64,000 nt of DNA from Polytrichum commune (taxonomy: Eukaryota; Streptophyta; Polytrichopsida; Polytrichales; Polytrichaceae), in contig OX485804.1 of NCBI GenBank assembly GCA_950295325.1, forward strand, positions 1,798,001 to 1,862,000. Direction: 5' to 3'. A program made the translations under genes and the position numbers. The notes under the pieces were generated by a model, which was not told where the DNA came from, did not search any database, and saw only the letters and a program-made list of their open reading frames with translations. Below, piece after piece: positions 46,851 through 58,625 of this stretch. Every line of letters starts with the position of its first letter. Position 1 is the stretch's first letter.

Positions 46851-49624
46851 CCCGGGTATGCAACTTGTAGTTAGTTTTTGCTCTCACTTAAATAACCCAA
46901 AACACCAGGGTACAGACTCTCAAGGAAGGCTTAACTAGTGTCTATTACAGGCATTTGTCACTTCATAGTTCCTTAATTAGACCAAAGGGTTGCTATCTTC
47001 ACTCTAAAACATGACTGGTATGTCTTTCACTCTCTTTCTCTCTCTTGGTTTCCTCTCACTGTGTCTCATTCAGTAGGGTATGTGTGTTAGTCTCAGTAGT
47101 AACCATCTTGCCATGAGATTTGAGTAGAACAATAGTCTTTCGAGAACAATAGTCTTTGAGTAACACAATTGTTTTTGATAACCATTGGCCAATGCATCTT
47201 CAATTCAAGGCAATTCCTTTATTACTTGGTCAATGTTAATTCCAATACAAAACAATTGTTTATTCCTTATCTCCAGATTTAATCATTACTCACAACTTAT
47301 GCAATTAACCATAATCAATCAAGCTATAGTCTTGGTCGCCCTGCACAACCTGCAACAACAACAACCAAGGTAACACACCAGATAATAATTGATAATATTT
47401 ATTTGCACTTCGTACTCAAAGACCTAATCTCTTGACTAATTATCGACTCACACTTCAATTGGAATGAGATTAACTTATGCCTAGGTTTCCTTTATACTCC
47501 AAAGTTAATCCTATTCTAAGTTCATTGAATCTCTCTTATATCTCTCATTTTTCTTCCTAATCAATTGATCAAAAGTGATTTCTCATCACTTCAATTGATT
47601 AAGATTCTCTCCTTAAACTCACTTTTCAAATGATAACTCTAACAGCCTAATATATCAAATTCAACTATGATCTCTTTTCGGCCGCACTATCGTCACCTCA
47701 CTCTTTTCTGCCTCTCTTCTGGTTAACAATAATCATTTCACCTCATGGGCGGCCCTTTGGCCTTACACTTCACCTCAATGTTTAACTTAAGTCTCAACAA
47801 TAGCCCATAGTGACACTATATGTTGATTAACTCTCGGCTCTGACACTTGGCCTTCTGCCCTCTCACAGGGTCCCTCGCTCATAAGTTCCACTCCAGGCTG
47901 ACGCTCAAATTTCCAACTTCTTCTACCACTTGGCCATGGTTCAACTATGTTCTTTCAATTCCTCTGTCCATAGTTTTATGCCTCTTCTCTCCCTCTCGTC
48001 ATTCCTCTCTTGAATTCTATCTTTTCTTCCAGATCTATTTCTCAATTCGACCACAGGTTTCTCTCACAATCGATCGATTTACCCTCTCAGTTTACGAGAC
48101 CAATAGGTGCAACTATATTCCACTTCCCTCCATATGCTCATTGTTACACCAATTTTGATTTACTCGCTGATAATTCTCGCTCTCACTGCGTCTCATTTTC
48201 TCTCAATTCAATCTCACCTTCTTCGGCCAAGAATATAACATAAGCTCGGATTATAAAGGACTCCCCTGCCCATAGTTTGACTCAATTCTTATTTACGTTA
48301 CTCTCATATCTCTATCTCTATATTCCTCGCAACAGCGACTGTTCACTCAATCTTAGCTTCCTTCTTCAACAATGCTCACACTCTTGACTCACAGTTCCTC
48401 TTTACTCAGCCATATTCAATTACTCACACTCAGACGATAGTTACACAATATTCCATCTCTTGCAGTAATCGTCTTCACTTCATTATCATTCCACAATTCC
48501 ATGTACGTCTCTCAATCTCATACTCTCTGTTGTTTCTCAAATTGCTCAACTCCTTTCCCACTTTACTTCCTCCGCAACAGTTCTCATTTCTCATTTCTAT
48601 TCCGATTATAGGTCACTCAGTTATGCTTGTCAATCCATACTCAGATAAATGTAATTGTTTCCACATACTATAGTTTCCAACCTCTCATTCATGTATTCCA
48701 CTCACAACAATAGTTCGACATTGATTCAGCCATCAACAATAATCAAAAAGTAAAATAAACATAAGCAGAGTCTGGCAATCCTGCATTCACTGCTGTAATT
48801 GCTCAGTTTCCTCCTAATATAGTTTCACTATTATCCTCGCACAATCATTGTCGAGGGAGACAAGTCAATTTGTTCTACACTGCGCTCAACAATGATCTAA
48901 GAAATGTCTGCCTTCTTCTCCCGCGCCAGCCCTCTTACGGGAGCGGGGAGACGATGGTAGTTACTGTAACTACCTTTTCTGCCTATAGTTCAATTATTTT
49001 CATCGATCGGGATGAACTTCATCCTACTTCTTCTCTCTAGCCTATGGTTGAACTATTTTGCCAAAAAATGTGGCTTACACAACTCCCGTATTATATGGTC
49101 CTGATTATAATCACTTATGATGCGTTTTAGTCCAATATTGAGTGACACAATTTGTTTTAATATAGGAAGTTTAACCCTTGTAGCCCTTCTAACAAGGAAT
49201 CCAAAAATGTAATTATATATAGGAAATGAATATATTTTGAAGCATATAATTGCATTAAAAACCTAATTATATGATTTTTTTTAATACAGGTACCATAGGT
49301 CAAACTACCCAACTTTTTGGACTTTTTAATAAAATTTTAACATTGTGAATGAATTATAATTTTAATGGGAGGCAACTATTCGTGGCCTATAATTTTAATG
49401 AGAGGCTTAATAAATATGCAACCCAACTTTTTTTTCATCTCATTTTATTTAATTTGGTCTTTACCCAACTTTTTTTTCATCTCATTTTATTTATATTTGG
49501 TCTTCACCCAACTTTTTGATCATTTTAATTTGATATAATTTGATATAATTTTTACAAAAGCCGTCCTCTAAGCCGTTTTAAGTATGATGCCCCCTGCGTA
49601 TAATATGGGAGTTGCATACCCGGG
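46851..49624. mobile_element. 2.77-kb TIR element with 8-bp TSD
   Basis: Ends are CCCGGGTATGCAACT and the exact inverse AGTTGCATACCCGGG, flanked by TCAAACCC at 46,843-46,850 and 49,625-49,632. The insertion splits a DUF7869 remnant whose uninterrupted form is seen at 53,360-53,390. No transposase frame is present. From 47,000 to 49,050 the plus strand is strikingly pyrimidine-rich (repeated CTC, TTC and CAACAATAG motifs), which gives unsupported frames such as 47,847-48,158. An 8-bp duplication fits hAT or P-type elements, though the ends are not typical hAT ends. Confidence 0.85.
49425..49520. repeat. 47-bp tandem repeat inside the 2.77-kb element
   Basis: CCCAACTTTTTTTTCATCTC, ATTTTATTTA and TTTGGTCTT(T/C)A recur about 2.5 times near the right end of the element. 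Confidence 0.7.
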
Positions 49625-50280
49625 TCAAACCCAAACACAATAGCATTCCCAAGTACCCAAATGCTAGCCCCATTGTATTGAACCCATAATGAACATAGAC
49701 TTACTAGTAGTTTATTATAATACAAAAATATGCTAATATAATATTAGATCGAGCACAAAAATGTTGGATATTATAAATGGTTGTTCACAACCAAACAACT
49801 TAACTTCTACCAAGCTCTCATAATTTGGCTTGATTCCTCCATGAGGTGAGCAAGGTTGTCTTTTGCCAATGTTCTAAACTTTTGATGGATGGACAATAAT
49901 TATCCACTATAATTTTTCCATCGTTTCCATGCTTTGAACATGGAATTTGTGTCTATCCAAGTTGGACCATGCTCAAAATCCACCCTCCGACAAAAATGGT
50001 GATTTGTATCCCAATTTGTGTAATGACACATCACATCTTCATTTTGTGTTGTTGGTCGGTATTACTCCACTTGAATCTGTTGGAAATGAAGACGAGAAGT
50101 GCAAAATTTGCTTGAGACAAAGCTCTAACCACCCAAAATGGTTTAGCATATGTCTCATCTCCAAGACGCAACACGAGCATATAACCTTCGTGACAATCCA
50201 TTACAACACGGAGAGATAGTTGGGGACGATTACTAGCGGGCCCAACGTAATGGTTGAACATTAGCATATTAGACATTGTA
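49625..50280 (-). pseudogene. DUF7869 gene remnant, C-terminal part
   Basis: The peptide HYVGPASNRPQLSLRVVMDC then HEGYMLVLRLGDETYAKPFW aligns with HYVGPASSRPPPSFRIAVDC and HEGYMLILRPGDETYAKPVW of the 53,509 gene. The region 49,810-50,260 matches 53,503-53,960. Frameshifts and stops break the frame on both sides, and the homology stops at about 50,270, so only the last third of the gene remains. The catalytic-like HTHDDID region is missing. Confidence 0.8.
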
Positions 50281-50783
50281 CATAAGTAGGTTTAATTTAG
50301 GTCGCACTATTCAATAATGGTTATGTAGCAGTCATTTGCTACTTAATTTCTTTGACCAAAACTTGCATTTTCAATTTCCCGTAATATGAATATCTCCTTT
50401 CTCCAATTTTGCCTCATGTTTGGGATGTCCTACAAAAATAATCTTAATTTGAGTTCCTAATGGAGTTGTGCTTTCATTTCTGTATGTTTTAATGTAGATC
50501 ACCACTCTTAATGTGCACATGTTTCAATTTCACACACCATTCCCTAATATTTATGTGATTTTTCCTATGTAAGCAATTCTCATGTATGACCTCAAAAGTG
50601 GAATCTTCAAAAGATTAGTGGGGCTGCAAATGAAATCATCTTTTCTCAAGTTATTTTCTTGCAAAAATAGTATCGCATTCCTCATAAAGAGCTATAGTAA
50701 ATTTTCAAACTCCAATTACATTAAGTACCAATGCAAGGATCTACCTTTTGATTTCAAGGGATATAAAGTTACTAAGTAGCAAA

Positions 50784-51123
50784 CTCAGGGGGGGCAGTGT
50801 GTTAAAAAGTTAAGGATATAGGTGCGGACAACCACTATTTTATAGGGGGGTATTACTTTCAATTCTCTTCTTTTTTTCACATGCTATCATTATGTAAATT
50901 TCTACTTTGGGTTAATAGAAAAATGGCTTGCATTACTTATATTTCCAAATTATCTATTATTCCATACCCTATAGTACTTTAAAGATGTCCAGTGCCATTT
51001 TTGATACCCTATATTACTCTTAAGTCCATTTATAATTTTTAGCTCCCATGTTTTTAAAATACCCTATCATTTGTTCGCACGTATATTGCTACTCCAACCA
51101 ATGACTACCCCCCCCCCCCCGAG
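50784..51123. mobile_element. G-tract hAT-like MITE, copy 2, with 8-bp TSD
   Basis: A 340-bp copy of the element at 1757. It starts CTCAGGGGGGG and ends with a run of C then GAG; GTAGCAAA flanks both sides (50,776-50,783 and 51,124-51,131). The G and C tracts differ in length between the two copies, at both ends. Confidence 0.88.
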
Positions 51124-51131
51124 GTAGCAAA

Positions 51132-51817
51132 GGTTAAAGTTTCTAAGCAATTGAAAATTTAGGAAGGGCTGCCAACCCTTTTGACCCCTGGGTCCCTTTC
51201 TACCGATTTCATAGCCTTTTGAAATTGTTAGATTATAATCTCCACTGCCAATTGCCCTTCCAATTTGTCCACCTTGTTGCTTAATTAGATTCAAATGCAT
51301 CTTATATAGTGAAAGTAAATACCTAATAAACACAAATATAGTTGACTATTTGTCTACAATATTATGTTGCCATTATTAAAAAAAAAAAAATCAATTGTTG
51401 ATTTTAGCATTTGAAGCTCTATTGCAAAGGTAGCTTGAGGGTCAATACTTAATGTCATGTCACCCATGACCAATCACACCAATGGGTTTCAAATACTAGC
51501 AGTCATAGACTCCAAAAAGATTTTACCAAAATAAAATAAAATGGGGAGTCCAAGCTATTGAAAAGTAGTACTTATGTAAATGGAACAGACAATGGAACGC
51601 CATCACTAAATACATAGAAGAGTCTCAACTCCTTCACCTTGACAATATAGCCCTTGATCACAATCTACTCCTAGAGAACAACTTCATCAGGGATACAAAC
51701 ATGAACACTACCCTACCCTCAGTCAACTTGTGCATCAACTTCTCACAATGCAAAGACTATCGATTCATTCGACCTCCGATCAACGCCCACAACCTAATTC
51801 TATAGACATGTAAAAAG
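51132..51817. other. No gene seen
   Basis: The minus-strand ORF at 51,067-51,333 runs into the MITE and is not supported. A poly-A tract lies at 51,380-51,391. Confidence 0.3.
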
Positions 51818-52870
51818 TACATGTCTATGTCCTTTATTCAGTCCATTCTAAAAAAAAAAATTAAAAATCCATAAGGGTCCCTAGGATGGCACCTCTATAG
51901 CAAAATTGGCATACATGTGCAAGACCCAAGTATTTGTTGAGGGGATACTTATCTTAGTCATTGATGTTTTTGGGACCCTAAAAAGTATCCTACTTATCAA
52001 AATTTTCCTCCACCATATAGGTAATCACGGATTCCCAAATTGTGCAAATTTAAATTGCACCATATCTATTTATAAGAAGTAGGGGTTTAGTTTTTTTTTC
52101 CTCATGATATTGTAGTGGACTTCCTTGTTTGTTGATGTTTGTCACATAATGGAACCAAGAAAAACGACCAAAGATCTAAGCAATCTAAAGATGGTGTGAC
52201 AGTACGGTTGGGGGAGCTATCAAAATGACAATGGAAAGGGAAAAGTAGCTCAATGTGCTTGGGTGCATGCATGGTAAAGTGGACCAAAATAGTGCTCCAG
52301 TATACTAAAAACATTTCTTCTTCTTTTTTAATATTTTTAGGGGGTGGGCGGTTGAAAGCCCTAAAGTAGTAGCAAAGTGTTGTTTAAATTGGATATTTTT
52401 TCATGATGACCTCTATGACCTTAAATATTTTGAAGTTGGAAGTTTTTTTCATATTTCTTGAATTCATTATCTACTTGAGGGCATCATCACAAAACTTGGT
52501 AGAAAACCACCAATTTGATGTAACTTTATCATATTTTAAACAAATCTTAGGCAATTACTTGTACTGTCTTCTAAAGTATATAGACTTTTCTTGGAATTGT
52601 TTTTGTCATCATAAACTGCTTGACTTTTTAGATCAACATGTTTTTGGAATGTCTATGAATTATTTCTTCACAAAATTCAAAGTTAGTGCATGCTTTCGAA
52701 TTACTTTCACTTGAACCTAAGTAGGGATCATGAGTTGTCCACTTTACCATGCTTGCACCCACTTCTACCAAACCAACCTCCTTTTTCATTTTGCTTGTTT
52801 CGTCCACAACAAACCAAAGTTCATCCACAATGAACCAAATCTTATCCACATTCATTGAAGTCTCATTCAT
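51818..52870. repeat. 1.1-kb dispersed repeat, copy 2
   Basis: Matches 30,641-31,775. On the minus strand it contains FPFHCHFDSSPNRTVTPSLD and VKWTTHDPYLGSSESNSKAC. Unlike copy 1 it has GTACATGTCTATG intact at its start, with no transposon next to it. Confidence 0.65.
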
Positions 52871-53508
52871 GTTTCCAACAAATCACCACTATTTTTTGTA
52901 ACATAAGTTAACTTACCCTCCAAAAAGATCTCAACCTGATACATTTAAATACCTAACACAACAATTGAAGACAACAAACACTATATTCGTTAAATTGAGA
53001 CTTTCTCTAGTCTCAAATTAATATATGGATCAAACAACATTCCGTGTTCCGAAACTATATTGAGAATGATCTCAAATATATTATATGTTCTAATATCCCA
53101 AATCTATTATGTGTGGACATAAGCACATGTGGTAGAGCACTCAACACCAACTTCATCTACAAAAACACTTTGGGTAGAGCACTCCAAACTAGTTTCACCC
53201 AAGAAACATATAAAATGATTTCTATTATTAGCATGGTCAATAAAATATAGACATTGCAACATACAAAGTGCATGCAATAAATGCATTTTTCTTCAATGGA
53301 AAATTTAGTCCCAAACTTAATAAAAAAAATGAACTTCACAACTGTATTGAAATATAGTAAATGGATATTCATCCAACCCCAAACAATATAGCATTCGCAA
53401 GTTCTACCCAAACTTTGCCCCAAGTTTGAGGAGCACACATATGAGTAATATATATTCGTCGAATTACATATTACACTATAATCATGCTAACACAATCCTA
53501 CCAACTTC

Positions 53509-56500
53509 TCATTCAACGTGGGTTGCTTCTTCTGCGATCTGAGCAAGGTTGTCTTTTGCAAAAGTTATGTACTTTTGAGGGATGGACACTGATCCACTAT
53601 GATTTTTCCGTGGTTTCCATGCTATGAATATGGAATCTGTATCTACCCAAGATGGACCGTGCTCAGAATCCACCTTCCACCAAAAGTTAGGGTTTGTATC
53701 CCAGCCTGTATAATGCCGAACAACATCTTCATTCCATGCTGTCGGTCGGTAGTACTCTACTTGTATTTGTCGAAAATGAGGGCTGGAAGTTACAAAATTT
53801 GGTTTGGACAAAGCTCTTGCCACCCACACTGGCTTTGCATATGTCTCATCTCCAGGACGCAAAATGAGCATATAACCTTCATGACAATCCACTGCAATGC
53901 GGAAAGATGGTGGCGGACGACTACTAGCAGGCCCCACGTAATGGTCGTCCACATCAAACTCCTCTCGAACCTCTCCATTTCCCAAAAGACTAGCCTCCGA
54001 AGCTTGTACATTGACACGTGTTTGTGGCCAAAACCCATGCCTTAAAGTAAGGGGTGTATCTTGATGAAGGTTTGCCAAAGCGCCACGAACACGTGTCCAA
54101 TATTGTATCCAACTTCCGTAACGAAGCCAACATGATCCACCAACATCCGCTACCCTCAAACTCTCCCAATATTGTATGAAGCCTGATATGCCTTTACAAA
54201 TGTCCTCCAAATTCTTCATGGGTATTGGTTTGCAAGGCTTAGGCTCTCCGTCAGGCAACATCGTCCTTCCTTCTCCATCAACACGCCATACAAGGAGACC
54301 CTCCGGCGGGCTCCAGTCTTGTGATGTGCACAACAACTTGTATTGCATGGCGGGGACACCATCGTCACGCACGTAGAACCAAAATTGTTGTGCCTTCGTA
54401 TGCCCGATCAATCGGTGAGCTCCGCTTCGAATATACGGTTCTATAAATGCCTTGAAGTCTGGAACCTCCTCGATCATATGGGGGATGACGGGAATGTTCT
54501 CCAAATCCATGTACGACTTCATCAACAATGGGATTGTTGGAAAATCCTCCTCGCGCAACTTCATGCTCCACCGCCCAAAGGACGCATCAATATCATCGTG
54601 CGTATGGCCTACCAATAGAAAGGACACAAAAACCTCCTTGAAAATGCCTTTCGCAACCAACAACGACCAATATGCAAAAACATATCTACTTTTATTGTCC
54701 TTCGCACAATTGTCCAATTGGACACGCAGAGTTGGGGGCAACTTCTTGGCAATCACATCTTCACTTGGTGGCTCCGGCAATGAGTGCACGCATACATCTC
54801 TTCCATCCAAGACCGCTTCATATAGAGGTGTTGATCCCGAGTTTTCAAATAACAATCTTGATGAATAGGACGGCGGTTTCTCCAAATCACGTAAAAGCTT
54901 TGCAAATGACCCTATCGTGTGGTTTGAATCCGCCGGATACAAATCAAGAGCATAATGAGCATATTTGACATCACCATGCCCATGTGCAATCATTCCTGCA
55001 AAGGCAACCCAATGGTTTAATATTCAACTATAACACCAAAAAATTCACATGGTGTACATGTATGGCCCCAAGTACAAACCTAAACGCACAAATTTGTGTT
55101 TAGGTAATGCAATGCAATTGTTATCAAAATCACCTGTAACCGAAACAGGAAGCTTAAAAAGGCCGTCCGTGGCTTTGATTCGATTTGCAAAACATGGTGA
55201 GGCTGTTTTGGCATGGTCCATCTTGTCATGGATGATTGTAAGGACTTCCAAAGGCCTGGAGATGGACAAAGCTCTATTTGTGTAGTAATCATTACGGTGT
55301 GCCTCTTGCATGTTCACATGCTTGAAATAGTTCATTTGATGTGCGGCATAGGACTCTGTCCCCATCGTGTGTGCATCTCGAAGGCGTTTCAACTTCTCGC
55401 ATTTGGAACAACGGGCAAATTTGTCGCCTCGTCTTTTTGTGATGTATTCGCTAAAGTGAGATTTTTTGATAGCACTCAGTTTCGACAACGAAATTGGGTC
55501 CAACCCGGCCTTCTCGCCAACTGCGTTTACGTCCAACAATATGTCTTTCCATTTCGTGCCTGTAGGAAGAACCTTCTCCACAACCTTTTCACCGGTTGCG
55601 AGTGTGCGTGTTTTGTGCGGCATTGCATCGGCAAGGGGGACAATGATGGTTGCCAAAGTGGCTGTTGCTTGTCTCGTTGCTTCTCTTGGTTTCTTTAAGC
55701 CCATGTTCCTATGGTGACGGGCACGGCGGCCTTCATTGGCATACGCGGCTTGTCTATAAAATTCCGCTTTCGACACACCATGAATGGTGTACCATGCCGT
55801 ACAACACACGTCTATGCTCTCAAGGGTGATGACCTTGCGACCCGCTCCGTTCACATGTATCGCCCTATGGACATCAAGTTTTTGGTGGATCTTAGACGGA
55901 AATCTCCAAGCCACATTTCTTCACGGATGGCCTTCAATTTATCTCTTGGGAACAATTGGCAACAACGATGTACACAACAATCCTTCGTAGCAACTTCTCT
56001 AATAGACTCCTCACAGAGCAACCTTTGACGTTTACACTTATTTGCAGATGGAGTAGGACGTGTCAATGTTTCGTACTTCCGAAGGCCTTTGCGTGGCCGA
56101 ATGTTTGTTTGGAGCTCCTGTTGGATTTGGACATGTCGTCGCTCATGGTCGCGCAAGCTAACCCCCTCAATTGTCACATTCCTCAACGGCCACCTTCGCA
56201 ACGAGAACCTATGAGTTGGATTGACTTCCGAATGTACGAGTGATTCCAATATAACAACTCCAACGTCCTCGGTGCCAAGGGGGTGTTCATCAATGCAATC
56301 TTGTGGATGTGTGTTACGACAAATACCCTCCGCCACAGCAACTCCACTGTCATTAACAAGTACCACATCCAAATTCACCCATGAAGCTCGTGAAAGCCCC
56401 GCACATTCCACAATGGGGCAAAAAGGGTCAGATGGCGAAGGACTCCCCAAATGACCTTCATCTGCACTGTCATCAAAACTATCCTCCCCGACAATGTCTA

Positions 56501-56576
56501 GCTCATCCCCAGACAGAGATTGGGTGCTGCCCATGTCTTCAGAGAAGGAATCCCCTCTTCCACCAACTCCCTCCAT
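53509..56576 (-). CDS. DUF7869 protein, probable transposase, one frameshift
   Basis: Two exons, 55134-56576 and 53509-54995, with a 138-bp intron (donor GTGATT, acceptor TTTGCAG) joining SVT-G to MIAHGHGDVKYAHY. ATG 56,576 (MEGVGGRGDSF) is preferred because GTGTGTAG just before it looks like a 3' splice site. Order: acidic N-terminus, a Cys segment CCVHRCCQLFPRDKLKAIRE, SIDVCCTAWYTIHGVSKAEF, a Cys pair FARCSKCEKLKRL, then the DUF7869 core with LDNCAKDNKSRYVFAYWSLL and VGHTHDDIDASFGRWSMKL. Acidic residues in these two motifs resemble metal-binding residues of DDE/D transposases (inference). Homology passes from one frame to another near 55,860-55,914, so a one-base indel has broken the gene. 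Confidence 0.8.
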
Positions 56577-56775
56577 TACGCCTACACACATGCACATGAA
56601 ACCTCAACAAACATGGACACAATGTAAGGGTCCAAAAGAATCAAATATTGGAAAATGCAAAACATCACGATGAATGGGGACACTGAGGATCAAGACATTT
56701 GCAACACAAATGCAATGTGAGCTCCCAATACTGTGCGCCAGTCCACAAAATGTTCCACAAAATATTTTGGGTGGG

Positions 56776-57437
56776 AGTTTGGGTCGGCCGACCTAAACCC
56801 TGTGGCACCAGGGATTGAGGGCCATCCCCACCTTGCCCGTGGGATAGGGTCGGGTTCCGGTCGACCGACTCAAACCTTGTACAATGATGGGTTGAGGGCC
56901 ATTTAGAATTCCATCACACTGTGGGGAAAACTTTGGGTCGACCGACCCAATTCTTGTCATGGTCAACTACAACCGCCGAAACTGGGGAAGGGGTTTGGGT
57001 CGACCGACCCAAACTTTCAAAGGGTAAACCCACCCACACTCAGAAGGGGTTTGGGTCGGTCGACCCAAACTTTCACAGGGTAAGTCCACCCACACCGGGA
57101 AAGGGTTTGGGTCGGTCGACCCAAACTTTCACAGTGTAAATCCACCCACACTGGGATGAGGTTTGGGTCGCTCGACCCAAACATTACATATGATGGGATA
57201 AGGTTCCTACTCTGTCCGTCCAAACTTTCTGAGTACCTTGGGTAAGGGCCATTAACAATTCGTTCACGATGTGCGAAAAAGTTTGGGTCGACCGACCCAA
57301 ACCTTCTAAAAGGTTTTACGATAAACGCCCACAGTGGGGTAGGGGTTTGGGTCGACCGACCCAAACCTCACAAGGGTCAGAGTAGACCCCCCCCCCCCAA
57401 CACTAGTGAAGGGGTTTGGGTCGACCGACCCAAACCT
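56776..57437. repeat. Palindrome array of the DUF7869 element
   Basis: About ten copies of TTTGGGTCG, two spacer bases (AC, GT or CT), CGACCCAAA, many perfect, at about 56,932, 56,995, 57,050, 57,107, 57,163, 57,282, 57,346 and 57,415. Spacing is 55-69 bases. Two early copies near 56,776 and 56,850 are diverged. Linkers share AAGGGT, CCCACCCACAC and GGGGAAGGG. The array lies between the TATA box (57,705) and the ATG (56,576), hence in the transcribed leader or first intron. Confidence 0.88.
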
Positions 57438-57703
57438 CACAAGGGTCAGACTGGAACCCGCCAACACTAGTGTCGACCGACGTATAATACAGCGTATAAT
57501 GCGGCATATAATGCAGCGGATATTGAGAGGTGTGTGGAATTTCAGCTCATTGCAAAGTTCACTGCGGACTTGCATGCTGTGGATAGGTCCTCATGAACAG
57601 CAGCGTGAACGAACCTCGAAGTACAGCTCCGACTAAGAGTTCTCTCTACGAATTCAGGAGTGGGAGAAGAGCAAAAAAAAACCAACTTTTGGGGGGTGCG
57701 CCC

Positions 57704-57712
57704 CTTTATACT
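57704..57712 (-). promoter_or_regulatory. TATA box of the DUF7869 gene
   Basis: On the minus strand the sequence is TAGTATAAAGGGGCGC, a good TATA box 1.1 kb upstream of the ATG. The DNA downstream (57,480-57,690) is GC-richer and free of repeats, fitting a 5' leader. No other TATA-like motif in a suitable place was seen. Confidence 0.5.
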
Positions 57713-58114
57713 ATCCACCTCCACTTGCCCGACTTCCTCATTGGATGCCTTTCCCGCCTTGTTATTTCAAACCTCCTGACAGAATTCCCCGTTTTCTGTT
57801 TATTGTAGAAAATGCGCATTTTTCAATGCCCCTCTCATACCCCAGCCGTCATATGATTTAGTCTATGATATTTAATCTTTTTTTGGTTTTGTGTGTATAT
57901 GACATACGACATTGGGAGGAAGGGTGGCGGCCACATTAATTTTTTCAAGTGTCACAACGGTATATTTTAACCAATATGCATACCCAACCACAACTCCATT
58001 CAATGCTTTCAAGTGCAAACCTATTTCGGTGGGGTTGGGGCCATTTGGAGGCTGCAATTATGAGAGAGTTTCCAAGGCTTGAGGCCATTGTCATGATGAA
58101 TAAAATTATTTATT

Positions 58115-58625
58115 TGTCTCCCCTAAACCCTAAACCCTAGAACATTGCTCTATTATCTCGCATGGAAGTGTGGCAATGATAAACGTATGTAACACTATAT
58201 TCGTTAAATTCAGACTTTCTCTAGTCTCAAATTAATATATGGATCAAACAAAAACTTCTACAATGTCACCCTAATGCATCATATACATATTAAATGATGA
58301 TATTGATCTACTTTAATTCAAACATTACGGTATGGCATTAACCAATATGTAGACAAAAGAAGTCTAAACATTGTGTAACGCCTTATGGTAAGAGTCACTA
58401 AATACAATAGTTAAAGTGGTTATGAAGATCCTCGCAAGGGGAATTATTAATTTTGAAATCAAATTATGTCATGACAAAGTTCATTTATTGTTCCAAATCT
58501 GAATTTGCAACAATGCAAGTGACAAGAGCTTTTATATATAATATGTTGTCATCCCTAAACCCTAAACCCTACAATATTGTCCTCTTCTCTCGCATGCAAG
58601 TGTGGCAATGACGAATGTATGTGGA
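58115..58625. repeat. Duplicated telomere-like block around a solo end
   Basis: CCCTAAACCCTAAACCCTA followed by CTCGCATG.AAGTGTGGCAAT occurs at about 58,120-58,185 and again at 58,550-58,615. Between them, 58,191 starts another AACACTATATTCGTTAAATT end with the same first 60 bases as 52,977, but no gene follows. This is a solo or strongly deleted copy of the DUF7869 transposon end. Confidence 0.6.

Larger units (their letters stand above)
52977..57760 (-). mobile_element. DUF7869 transposon, nearly complete
   Basis: The left end is AACACTATATTCGTTAAATT then GAGACTTTCTCTAGTCTC, the same terminal family as 20,474, 58,191 and 62,034. The element contains the transposase-like gene (53,509-56,576), a palindrome array upstream of it and a TATA box at 57,705. 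The right terminal inverted repeat was not found; the element may be truncated on that side or continue to about 58,190, so the end given here is provisional. Confidence 0.6.

Noticed and set aside
47847..48243. Two overlapping plus-strand ORFs in the pyrimidine-rich region
   Set aside because: S/L/F/P-rich translations are expected from CT-biased DNA; no domain, and the region lies inside a non-autonomous transposon.
53599..54045. Plus-strand ORFs opposite the DUF7869 exons (also 54,452-54,868, 55,213-55,698, 63,081-63,545)
   Set aside because: They lie antisense to a clearly conserved coding exon and show no motif of their own.
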